The translations under genes and the position numbers were made by a program. This document shows positions 1 to 5,469 of a stretch of DNA of 7,030 bases, one piece after another. The notes under the pieces are model-generated. The model did not search any database and had not been told where the DNA came from. It saw nothing but the letters and a program-made list of their open reading frames with translations. This stretch comes from Cloacibacterium caeni_C (GTDB lineage Bacteria > Bacteroidota > Bacteroidia > Flavobacteriales > Weeksellaceae). The stretch's first letter is position 1. Each line of letters starts with the position of its first letter. Location: assembly GCA_002422665.1 (NCBI GenBank), contig DITA01000025.1, forward strand, positions 1-7,030, written 5' to 3'.

Positions 1-1409
1 TAGATAGCGTTTTAGCAATTATAGGTAATGCCGGAGAAGATATTTCTGGTTTAGTTTCAGGAGGTAGTTCTGCTTCTCAAACAGAAGAAAAGAAAGAAGA
101 AGTTGCAGTTTCTGCACCAGAAGTTTCGGCTGTTTCAGCAGAAATTCCTGCAGGTGTAGAAGTAATTACTATGCCTAGACTTTCTGATACCATGACTGAA
201 GGAAAAGTAGCTAAATGGCACAAAAATGTAGGTGATGATGTAAAAGAAGGGGATATTCTTGCAGAAATCGAAACAGATAAAGCGGTTCAAGATTTTGAAT
301 CAGAATTTAAAGGAACGCTTCTTTACCAAGGAGTTTCAGAAGGAAACGCAACAAATGTTGATGAAATTTTAGCCATTATTGGTCCTGCTGGAACAGATGT
401 TTCTGCAATTGTTACAGGAGGCGGAAAAGTTGCTGCTCCAGTTGCTACAGAAGCTCCAAAAGCTGAAGCCGTAACAACTGTAACGGTACCAGTTTCTACT
501 ACAACTTCTGCTGGTGGAAGAATTAATATCTCTCCTTTAGCTAAAAAAATGGCTTCAGAAAAAGGAATTGATATTTCAACCGTTAAAGGAAGTGGAGACA
601 ACGGAAGAATCGTTAAAAAAGATATTGAAAATTATCAACCAAGTGCAGCTCCAGTTCAGCAAACTGCTGCAGTTTCTACAAGTGTAGCTTCTGCTCCTGC
701 TGCTCAAGTTGCTATGAATTTCGTTGCTGGAGAAACTACAGAAACAGTAAACTCTCAAGTAAGAAATATTATTGCAAAAAGACTTTCTGAAAGTAAATTT
801 ACTGCACCTCACTACTATTTAATGGTAGAAATCAATATGGATAAAGCTATCGAAGCTAGAAAAGAGCTGAATAGTTTACCAGATACTAAGGTTTCTTTCA
901 ATGATATGGTGATTAAAGCTACTGCTTTAGCATTGAGAAAACACCCACAAGTAAATTCTTCTTGGGCAGGTGATAAAATTATTCACCACGGAAATATCAA
1001 CGTAGGTGTAGCTGTTGCAATTCCAGATGGTTTAGTAGTTCCAGTTCTTAAAAATGCAGATTACATGAATTATAATCAAATTTCTGCATCTGTAAAAGAT
1101 ATGGCTTCTAGAGCTAAATCAAAAGGTCTTAAAGCGAATGAAATGGAAGGTTCTACTTTCTCTATCTCTAACCTTGGTATGTTTGGAATCGAAACCTTTA
1201 CTTCGATTATTAACCAACCAAATTCTTGTATCCTTTCAGTAGGTGCAATTATTGAAAAACCAGTGGTTAAAAACGGGCAAATCGTGGTAGGAAATACTAT
1301 GAAACTTTCTTTAGCTTGTGATCATAGAGTAGTAGATGGCGCAACTGGTGCACAATTCTTACAGACTCTTAAAACTTATTTAGAAAGTCCGTTGACTATG
1401 TTACTGTAA
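1..1409 (+). CDS. pdhC: Pyruvate dehydrogenase E2, dihydrolipoamide acetyltransferase (5'-truncated by window)
   Basis: The reading frame is already open at base 3, so the start lies upstream; 468 residues are visible. E2 passes acetyl groups from the E1-loaded lipoyl arm to CoA and forms the core of the cytoplasmic pyruvate dehydrogenase complex. Domain order: the tail of a first lipoyl domain (DSVLAIIGNAGEDISG, from base 3); an Ala/Glu/Val-rich linker; a second lipoyl domain (about 162-400) with the lipoyl-lysine motif ETDKAVQDFES, Lys at 279-281; a Val/Ala/Thr/Pro linker; an E3/E1-binding domain (about 519-635, ISPLAKKMA...GRIVKKDI); another linker; and the catalytic domain (about 738-1406) with DHRVVDG, catalytic His at 1323-1325. 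The ATG at 171 lies inside the second lipoyl domain and is not the start. Two lipoyl domains and this motif set suit a flavobacterial pyruvate E2; another 2-oxoacid E2 is less likely. Roughly 70 residues are probably missing. Confidence 0.93.
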   Translation, partial: DSVLAIIGNAGEDISGLVSGGSSASQTEEKKEEVAVSAPEVSAVSAEIPAGVEVITMPRLSDTMTEGKVAKWHKNVGDDVKEGDILAEIETDKAVQDFESEFKGTLLYQGVSEGNATNVDEILAIIGPAGTDVSAIVTGGGKVAAPVATEAPKAEAVTTVTVPVSTTTSAGGRINISPLAKKMASEKGIDISTVKGSGDNGRIVKKDIENYQPSAAPVQQTAAVSTSVASAPAAQVAMNFVAGETTETVNSQVRNIIAKRLSESKFTAPHYYLMVEINMDKAIEARKELNSLPDTKVSFNDMVIKATALALRKHPQVNSSWAGDKIIHHGNINVGVAVAIPDGLVVPVLKNADYMNYNQISASVKDMASRAKSKGLKANEMEGSTFSISNLGMFGIETFTSIINQPNSCILSVGAIIEKPVVKNGQIVVGNTMKLSLACDHRVVDGATGAQFLQTLKTYLESPLTMLL

Positions 1410-1430
1410 AATTTTACAATTTTATATATT

Positions 1431-1466
1431 AAAAATCCTTTCAATTTTTTGAAAGGATTTTTTTAT
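1431..1466 (+). terminator. Rho-independent terminator after pdhC
   Basis: A perfect 13-bp stem pairs 1431-1443 (AAAAATCCTTTCA) with 1450-1462 (TGAAAGGATTTTT). One more A-T pair is possible inside, leaving a TTTT loop. The 3' arm runs into a T tract and begins 22 nt after the pdhC stop codon. The A tract on the left arm could let it act in both directions, but no gene converges on it from the right. Confidence 0.9.
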
Positions 1467-1475
1467 TTTGGCGTA

Positions 1476-1521
1476 TCTTGTTATAAATCTATTGCAATTC
1501 CCAAGTTATTTTATAACAAGA
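1476..1521. repeat. 12-bp perfect inverted repeat with 22-nt spacer
   Basis: TCTTGTTATAAA at 1476-1487 is the exact reverse complement of TTTATAACAAGA at 1510-1521. The spacer contains the self-complementary octamer ATTGCAAT (1491-1498). It begins 10 nt after the T run of the pdhC terminator and has no T tract of its own, so it does not look like a second intrinsic terminator. It could be a cruciform or RNA hairpin, an operator, or the edge of the repeat block that follows. The pairing is seen directly; the role is unknown. Confidence 0.7.
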
Positions 1522-1675
1522 CCGTGCTTTTCGCTGCAAATTAAGGAACGAAATTCGCCAATTCCTTTCAAAACATTAAAAATATTATTGGCAATTCCTC
1601 ATTCATTTACGCTCGCTTCGCTCGCGCCATTTCATTGCGGAATTTACGCTACAATCACTTACGCGAAAGTATTTT
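1522..1675. repeat. GC-richer non-coding block, probable flavobacterial dispersed repeat
   Basis: This block is richer in G and C than the AT-rich DNA on its right. It starts with CCGTGCTTTTCGCTGCAA and ends with TACGCTACAATCACTTACGC. From memory, flavobacterial genomes carry many intergenic copies of a motif of the form GTGCTTTCCGCTGCAA...GGATTTCCGCTACAATCCCTAACGC, and this block looks like a diverged version; that match is recalled, not computed. Inside are AATTCC-containing near-repeats (1558-1565, 1591-1598, with another just outside at 1494-1501), a short AAGGAA/TTCCTT pairing (1543-1548 with 1562-1567), a direct GCTCGC repeat (1611-1616, 1620-1625), and TTTCGC near the left end facing GCGAAA near the right end (1529-1534, 1663-1668). 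A 71-codon open frame spans the block but looks non-genic. The exact ends are uncertain. Confidence 0.5.
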
Positions 1676-1748
1676 TTTATTAAATCTTTCATTTTCATTT
1701 CTCTTTGAAATTATAAAAGCATCCATATTTTAAAAATTTTAAAAAATA

Positions 1749-1776
1749 TAAAATCTAAAATCTAAAATCTAAAATC
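1749..1776. repeat. Tandem heptanucleotide repeat, (TAAAATC)x4
   Basis: Four perfect back-to-back copies of TAAAATC lie 7 nt upstream of the -7 box of the next gene. They fill the place where a Bacteroidota -33 element would be expected. The rest of 1676-1748 is plain AT-rich sequence with no recognisable gene. Copy-number change by slippage would alter the spacing upstream of the -7 box. Confidence 0.9.
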
Positions 1777-1783
1777 AATTTAC

Positions 1784-1791
1784 TATTTTTG
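1784..1791 (+). promoter_or_regulatory. Candidate -7 box (TAnnTTTG) of the lolD-like gene
   Basis: TATTTTTG matches the Bacteroidota -7 consensus TAnnTTTG exactly. Only 4 nt separate it from the ATG at 1796, so a transcript from it would be leaderless or nearly so. No TTG -33 element is present at the usual distance, because the TAAAATC array sits there. A weaker alternative, TCTCTTTG at 1700-1707 (one mismatch), would give a leader of about 80 nt that includes the array. Confidence 0.4.
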
Positions 1792-1795
1792 AACT

Positions 1796-2461
1796 ATGAT
1801 TAAAGCGAAAAATATTCACAAATCTTACGGTGATTTAGAAGTTCTAAAAGGAGTAGACTTAGAAATAAAAACAGGCGAAATTGTTTCTATTGTTGGGGAA
1901 TCAGGAGCTGGTAAATCTACTTTGCTACACATTCTGGGAACTTTAGATTTGCCTTCACATATAGATAAATACGGCACTGAATTAACAATTGGTGAGCAAT
2001 CATTCCTAAAAATGAACGACAGAGAAATTTCTAAATTTAGAAATGAAAACATAGGATTCGTATTTCAGCATCATCAGTTATTGCCAGAATTTACAGCTTT
2101 AGAAAATGTACTGATGCCAACGAGAATTTCTGGGAAAAACGAAAAAGAATCTATGGATAAAGCATTTCTGTTGTTCGAAGAATTACATATTGCACATAGA
2201 ATTCAGCATAAACCAAAAGAACTTTCTGGTGGTGAAGCGCAGCGTGTAGCTGTAGCCAGAGCTTTAATCAATTCTCCAAAAATTATTTTTGCAGACGAAC
2301 CCACTGGGAACTTAGATTCCAAAAATGCAGATGCACTACATCAACTTTTTTTTGATTTAAGAGACAGATATAATCAGACTTTTGTGATTGTAACACACAA
2401 TAAAGAATTGGCAGAAAGTACAGATAGAAAATTAGTCATGAAAGACGGATTAATTTTATAA
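1796..2461 (+). CDS. lolD: LolD-like ABC transporter ATPase (lipoprotein release)
   Basis: A 221-residue ABC ATPase of the LolD/MacB/FtsE group. All nucleotide-binding motifs are present: Walker A GESGAGKST (residues 34-42), Q-loop with FVFQHHQLLPEFTALENV (88-105), signature LSGGEAQ (143-149), Walker B IIFADEP (163-169), D-loop GNLD (171-174) and the switch His in VTHN (H201). The stretch around LLPEFTALENV is typical of LolD, which with LolC/LolE-type membrane subunits extracts lipoproteins from the inner membrane for transfer to the outer membrane. No permease gene is adjacent; stand-alone lolD genes are common in Bacteroidota, so the partner is probably elsewhere. The ATPase fold is certain; the Lol role is inferred from the Q-loop region and could instead be another MacB-type exporter. 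The ATG at 1796 places Walker A at the usual distance from the N-terminus. Confidence 0.88.
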   Translation: MIKAKNIHKSYGDLEVLKGVDLEIKTGEIVSIVGESGAGKSTLLHILGTLDLPSHIDKYGTELTIGEQSFLKMNDREISKFRNENIGFVFQHHQLLPEFTALENVLMPTRISGKNEKESMDKAFLLFEELHIAHRIQHKPKELSGGEAQRVAVARALINSPKIIFADEPTGNLDSKNADALHQLFFDLRDRYNQTFVIVTHNKELAESTDRKLVMKDGLIL

Positions 2462-2482
2462 AAAAAAACAAGCCTTAACTCA

Positions 2483-2523
2483 ACCTTTACCTTTACCTTT
2501 ACCTTTACCTTTACCTTTACCTT
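2483..2523. repeat. Hexanucleotide microsatellite, (ACCTTT)x6.8
   Basis: Six perfect ACCTTT units plus a partial ACCTT fill most of the 67-nt spacer between the lolD stop and the radC ATG, ending 5 nt before that ATG. The transcript would carry an unstructured, C/U-rich leader right at the translation start. No TAnnTTTG box or terminator hairpin is visible in the spacer, so radC is probably read through from lolD or from a promoter not recognised here. The antisense frame encodes a Lys-Val repeat that is an artefact of the array. Confidence 0.95.
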
Positions 2524-2528
2524 AAGAA

Positions 2529-3206
2529 ATGTCGATAAAATTCCTTTCTGAAGATGACAGACCAAGAGAAAAATTTCTTTTGAAGGGTAAATCTGCGCTT
2601 TCAGATTCAGAATTACTGGCGATTATTTTAGGAAGTGGAAATACAGAAGAATCTGCGGTAGAATTGGCTCAGAAAATTTTGAAAAGTGTAGACAATAACT
2701 GGCAAAATCTCAGTTTACTTTCCATAAAAGATTTAATGAAATTTAAAGGAATTGGCGAAGCAAAAGCCATTTCTATTGCTACAGCGCTGGAAATTGGTAG
2801 AAGAAAAGCATCACAAGAAATTCCTGAAAAATTGATTATCAAAAGTTCGGAACAGGCTTATAAAATACTTTTGCCACATCTTTCCGACCTCAGAACAGAA
2901 GAGTTTTGGGTAATTTTCTTGAACCAGAAAAATCAACTGATTAAAAAAACTCAAATTTCAAAAGGCGGAATTTCTGCAACTCATGTAGATGTGAGAGTTC
3001 TTTTTAAAGAAGCTTTAGAAAATTTTTCCACGAATATTATCGTGGCGCACAATCATCCAACTGGTGTTCTAAAACCAAGCGAAGCAGATATTAGAATGAC
3101 TAAAAATATTCAAAATGCTGGCGAAATTTTAGATATTAAATTGCTAGACCATATCATCATTGGAGAAAATTCATTTTACAGTTTCGCAGAAGCAGGTTTA
3201 TTATGA
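2529..3206 (+). CDS. radC: RadC family JAB/MPN-domain protein
   Basis: A 225-residue RadC (UPF0758) protein at normal family length. The N-terminal part holds a helix-hairpin-helix-like segment (FKGIGEAKA, residues 72-80, leading into EIGRR). The C-terminal RadC domain carries the JAMM-type metal site: HNHPTG with H174 and H176, then D187 in PSEAD, and a conserved acidic pair E124/E125 ahead of FWVIFLN. Family members resemble JAMM metalloproteases. The old assignment to DNA repair is not secure, and no substrate is established. The ATG at 2529 gives the usual N-terminus (LSEDDRPREK). It follows the lolD-like gene after the ACCTTT array, and its stop overlaps the next start in ATGA (3203-3206), implying co-translation with the acyltransferase-like gene. 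Confidence 0.93.
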   Translation: MSIKFLSEDDRPREKFLLKGKSALSDSELLAIILGSGNTEESAVELAQKILKSVDNNWQNLSLLSIKDLMKFKGIGEAKAISIATALEIGRRKASQEIPEKLIIKSSEQAYKILLPHLSDLRTEEFWVIFLNQKNQLIKKTQISKGGISATHVDVRVLFKEALENFSTNIIVAHNHPTGVLKPSEADIRMTKNIQNAGEILDIKLLDHIIIGENSFYSFAEAGLL

Positions 3207-4099
3207 TAAAGCGACTGAAATATGAAGAAGTAGATTGGCAGAAATATCAAAATTGTTTAGAGCAGTCTGAACAATACATTTTCTTTGCCGAAAAAAAATA
3301 TTTAGACCTTTTGCTTCATCAAAATTGGGAAATTCTTGTTGATAATGATTACGAAGCAGTAATGCCCATTCCTTTAGTTAAAAAATGGGGATTTACCTTT
3401 GTAGTAATGCCTTTACAAACTCAACAGTTAGGGATTTTTTCAGAAAAAGATACTCCAGAATTAAATGAATCTTTTATAAAATTTTTTCAAAAAAATTATA
3501 AGGTGTTTTACTATGCTTTTAACGCCAAAAATGAGTTTGAAACTCTTTTAAAAACTAGAAAGAACTATAAATTATTTGCTGAAGATTACGAAAGTGTAAA
3601 AAAGAAATATTCTATTCACAGAAGAAGAAACGTAAGGATTACAGATGCTTTGCAGGATAAAATAAAATTTACGGAAGCCGAAAATTTGAATCATTCTGAA
3701 TCTTTTTTTACTGAAAATGTGATTGGTTTTTCAAATTTTTCTTTGAAAAAGCGAGCTTTTGAAAATATGAAAAACTTTTTGAGCCAAAATCTTTTGAAAG
3801 TATTTGAATTGTATTTTGATGGAAAATTGGCTTCACAAGCATATCTAATAGAATCCGAAAAAGAAGATTTTTTAGTCAATTTTATTAATGATAAGAAGTT
3901 TTCTAAGTATAATCTATCGTCTATTATTCTTGACCAAGTTTTCAGAAAAAACATCGAAAAAAAGGATTTTAACTTTCATGGAAGTAATATTTCTGAAATT
4001 GCAGAATTTTATAGGCGTTTTGGCGCGACAGAAGAAAATTACGCTTTCGTAGAAAACTCTAAGATTCAGTTACTTAAATCGTATTTTATTAGACAATAA
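3203..4099 (+). CDS. FemAB/GNAT-like acyltransferase-superfamily protein
   Basis: A 298-residue soluble protein with no signal peptide or membrane helix. It resembles a group of uncharacterised Bacteroidota proteins in the GNAT/FemAB acyltransferase superfamily. The best cue is FNFHGSNISEIAEFYRRFGA (residues 256-275), matching the pattern F-x-F-x-G-S-x-I-x-x-I-x-x-F-x-x-x-F-G-A that I recall from those proteins. A basic stretch at 136-145 (YSIHRRRNVR) fits the Arg/Lys-rich segment usually seen in the middle of FemAB-like folds. The assignment is from memory of sequence patterns; no substrate can be named. Its ATG overlaps the radC stop by 4 nt, so it is very probably translated with radC. Transcription of the next gene appears to start afresh at 4107. 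Confidence 0.65.
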   Translation: MIKRLKYEEVDWQKYQNCLEQSEQYIFFAEKKYLDLLLHQNWEILVDNDYEAVMPIPLVKKWGFTFVVMPLQTQQLGIFSEKDTPELNESFIKFFQKNYKVFYYAFNAKNEFETLLKTRKNYKLFAEDYESVKKKYSIHRRRNVRITDALQDKIKFTEAENLNHSESFFTENVIGFSNFSLKKRAFENMKNFLSQNLLKVFELYFDGKLASQAYLIESEKEDFLVNFINDKKFSKYNLSSIILDQVFRKNIEKKDFNFHGSNISEIAEFYRRFGATEENYAFVENSKIQLLKSYFIRQ

Positions 4100-4106
4100 T
4101 TATTCC

Positions 4107-4114
4107 TATCTTTG
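4107..4114 (+). promoter_or_regulatory. -7 promoter box (TAnnTTTG) upstream of the membrane-anchored protein gene
   Basis: TATCTTTG followed by CACCC is a classic Bacteroidota -7 element. It lies in the 35-nt gap between the acyltransferase stop (4097-4099) and the ATG at 4135. Transcription would start near 4120 and leave a leader of about 15 nt. No clear TTG -33 box is seen; that region lies in the 3' end of the previous gene. Confidence 0.6.
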
Positions 4115-4134
4115 CACCCTCAATTTTTCGTAAA

Positions 4135-4644
4135 ATGAATTTTGAAAACATGCTTCCTTATGCTTTTGCATTAATCATTGCGCTCCCAATAATTTTTTTA
4201 TTGAGACAATTTGTTTTTACTTATATTAATCTGAAAAACAAAGAGTTAAAGCTTTTAGCGGTAAAAGCAAATGGAGATTTAAAAATGCAAGCCTATGAAA
4301 GAATGACGCTTTTTTTAGAAAGAATAAAACCATCGAATTTAGTCAATAAGTTTGATAAAGACTTAGCGATTCATGAGTTTATTTATCTTTTAGAAAAGAA
4401 TATTACAGAAGAATTTGAGTATAACAGTTCTCAGCAATTGTATATTTCTAGAAATTCTTGGGAGAATGTTGTAGCATCTAAGAATAATGTAATTCAGTTG
4501 ATGAGAAAAACTTACGAAAGTCTTAGTAATACTGCAAGTTTACAAGATTTCAAAACCATATTTTTAATGAATTATGTAAATGGCGAAGATTTTATAGCAA
4601 ACACTATAGAAGATTTAAGAAAAGATGCCATTTTATTATCTTAA
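4135..4644 (+). CDS. DUF7935-like membrane-anchored protein of unknown function
   Basis: A 169-residue protein with one N-terminal hydrophobic segment (about residues 8-29, YAFALIIALPIIFLLRQFVF). This is probably an uncleaved anchor, with the charged, helix-rich remainder in the cytoplasm. The stretch MQAYERMTLFLERIKPSNLV (51-70) recalls short Bacteroidota proteins now named DUF7935; the family match is from memory. No catalytic motif is visible and no function should be assigned. The start at 4135 follows a TAnnTTTG box by 20 nt; a second Met at residue 6 is a possible alternative. The stop codon (4642-4644) lies inside the -7 box of ppa. Confidence 0.75.
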   Translation: MNFENMLPYAFALIIALPIIFLLRQFVFTYINLKNKELKLLAVKANGDLKMQAYERMTLFLERIKPSNLVNKFDKDLAIHEFIYLLEKNITEEFEYNSSQQLYISRNSWENVVASKNNVIQLMRKTYESLSNTASLQDFKTIFLMNYVNGEDFIANTIEDLRKDAILLS

Positions 4645-4649
4645 CTTTG
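4642..4649 (+). promoter_or_regulatory. -7 promoter box of ppa, overlapping the upstream stop codon
   Basis: TAACTTTG matches TAnnTTTG, and its first three bases are the stop codon of the preceding gene. Transcription would start near 4655, giving a ppa leader of about 19 nt that is A-rich and lacks a Shine-Dalgarno site. The expected -33 region is coding sequence with no obvious TTG. Confidence 0.5.
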
Positions 4650-4673
4650 TAAATATTAGAAACAAGTATAATT

Positions 4674-5291
4674 ATGATTCCAAATTTTAAAGCACATCCA
4701 TGGCATGGAGTTTCTGCAGGAGATGATGCTCCAAATGTGGTAACTACTTTCATAGAAATAGTTCCAGCAGATACAATTAAGTATGAAGTAGACAAAAAAA
4801 GTGGATATTTAAAAGTAGACAGACCACAGAAATTTTCGAATATTATTCCAGCATTGTACGGTTTTATTCCTAGAACGTATTGCCACGAAGAAGTTAAAAA
4901 ATTAGCGATTAGAGAAGGAGCAGTGGATGTTTCAGAAGGTGACCACGATCCATTGGATATTTTAGTGTTAAGTTCACACAATATTCATTCTGGAGGTTTA
5001 TTGATGGATGCGATTCCAGTTGGCGGTTTTAAAATGATTGACAAAGGTGAAGCAGATGATAAAATCGTAGCGGTAATGGTAGGAGATCAAGTGTATGGTC
5101 ATATCAGAGATATTTCTGAATTACCACAAGCTGAAGTCTTCAGACTAAAACATTACTTCTTAACTTACAAAAATCTTCCTTACGAAGAAGCAACTTGTAG
5201 AATAGAAGAAATATACGGAGCTGAACATGCTAAAGAAGTGATTGTAGCTTCACAAAAAGATTATTCTGACAAATTCGGGGGAATTATGTAA
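4674..5291 (+). CDS. ppa: Soluble inorganic pyrophosphatase, family I
   Basis: A 205-residue cytoplasmic enzyme that hydrolyses pyrophosphate to two phosphates, pulling biosynthetic reactions forward. By reading against E. coli PPase from memory, the Mg/PPi-site residues are all present: E28, K36 and E38 (IKYE), R50 (VDR), Y62 (LYGF), D90, D92 and D95 (GDHDPLD), D123, D128 and K130, and Y165-K166 (TYKN). It is longer than the roughly 175-residue E. coli enzyme: it has a short N-terminal extension with HPWH (residues 8-11) and about 18 extra residues between Y62 and the Asp cluster. HPWH, YGFIPRT and MIDKGEADDK are reminiscent of plant and other eukaryotic soluble PPases. H91 inside the Asp cluster departs from the usual D-[SGDN]-D pattern. 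The gene has its own -7 box and terminator and is followed by hppA. Confidence 0.95.
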   Translation: MIPNFKAHPWHGVSAGDDAPNVVTTFIEIVPADTIKYEVDKKSGYLKVDRPQKFSNIIPALYGFIPRTYCHEEVKKLAIREGAVDVSEGDHDPLDILVLSSHNIHSGGLLMDAIPVGGFKMIDKGEADDKIVAVMVGDQVYGHIRDISELPQAEVFRLKHYFLTYKNLPYEEATCRIEEIYGAEHAKEVIVASQKDYSDKFGGIM

Positions 5292-5315
5292 AAGCCGAAA
5301 TTTGAGTAAATTTAC

Positions 5316-5346
5316 AAAATCTAGCGAATATTCGCTAGATTTTTTT
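5316..5346 (+). terminator. Rho-independent terminator between ppa and hppA
   Basis: A perfect 28-bp palindrome (5316-5343: AAAATCTAGCGAAT and its reverse complement) lies 24 nt after the ppa stop, and its 3' arm merges into a T run ending at 5346. The stem is 12 bp or more with a small AT loop. It should largely separate ppa transcription from hppA. Confidence 0.88.
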
Positions 5347-5469
5347 GTTTTATTTTCAGTACTTTACGATATAAATCATAACTTAAAAAATCTTAAATCT
5401 AAATTTGTTTTTTGTGTTATTGTTTTTACTATATTAGTCCCATCAATTGTTAACAAAAATTAATATTCT
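5347..5469 (+). promoter_or_regulatory. hppA upstream region with a weak promoter candidate
   Basis: This AT-rich 123-nt leader must hold the hppA promoter if the preceding terminator works. The best candidate -7 is TATATTAG (5430-5437), one mismatch from TAnnTTTG, preceded by TTTG at 5404-5407 and 5411-5414 at roughly -33 spacing. Degenerate AAATC repeats (5372-5399) recall the TAAAATC array ahead of lolD. No riboswitch-like structure was recognised. Confidence 0.3.

Noticed and set aside
171..173. ATG at 171 as the start of the E2 gene
   Set aside because: The frame is open to base 3, and the upstream codons encode the end of a first lipoyl domain plus linker; this ATG falls a few residues into the second lipoyl domain.
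323..812. Two minus-strand frames antisense to pdhC
   Set aside because: They lie fully within the well-supported E2 coding sequence, over its lipoyl, linker and binding domains, and show no recognisable protein features.
1468..1683. 71-codon open frame on the + strand between pdhC and lolD
   Set aside because: It starts at the T run of the pdhC terminator, spans the inverted repeat and the repeat-like block, has no promoter or domain, and its composition follows the repeat rather than codon use of neighbouring genes.
1749..1776. CRISPR-like array
   Set aside because: The units are 7 bp and contiguous with no spacers. The ACCTTT array is likewise a simple tandem repeat, and no cas gene is present.
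2374..2565. Minus-strand frame encoding a Lys-Val repeat
   Set aside because: It is the reverse translation of the ACCTTT microsatellite joined to antisense lolD and radC sequence; the repeat pattern is an artefact of a six-base unit.
4604..4981. 125-codon minus-strand frame opposite ppa
   Set aside because: It is antisense to conserved catalytic codons of ppa and has no family resemblance or promoter; long antisense frames are expected opposite conserved genes.
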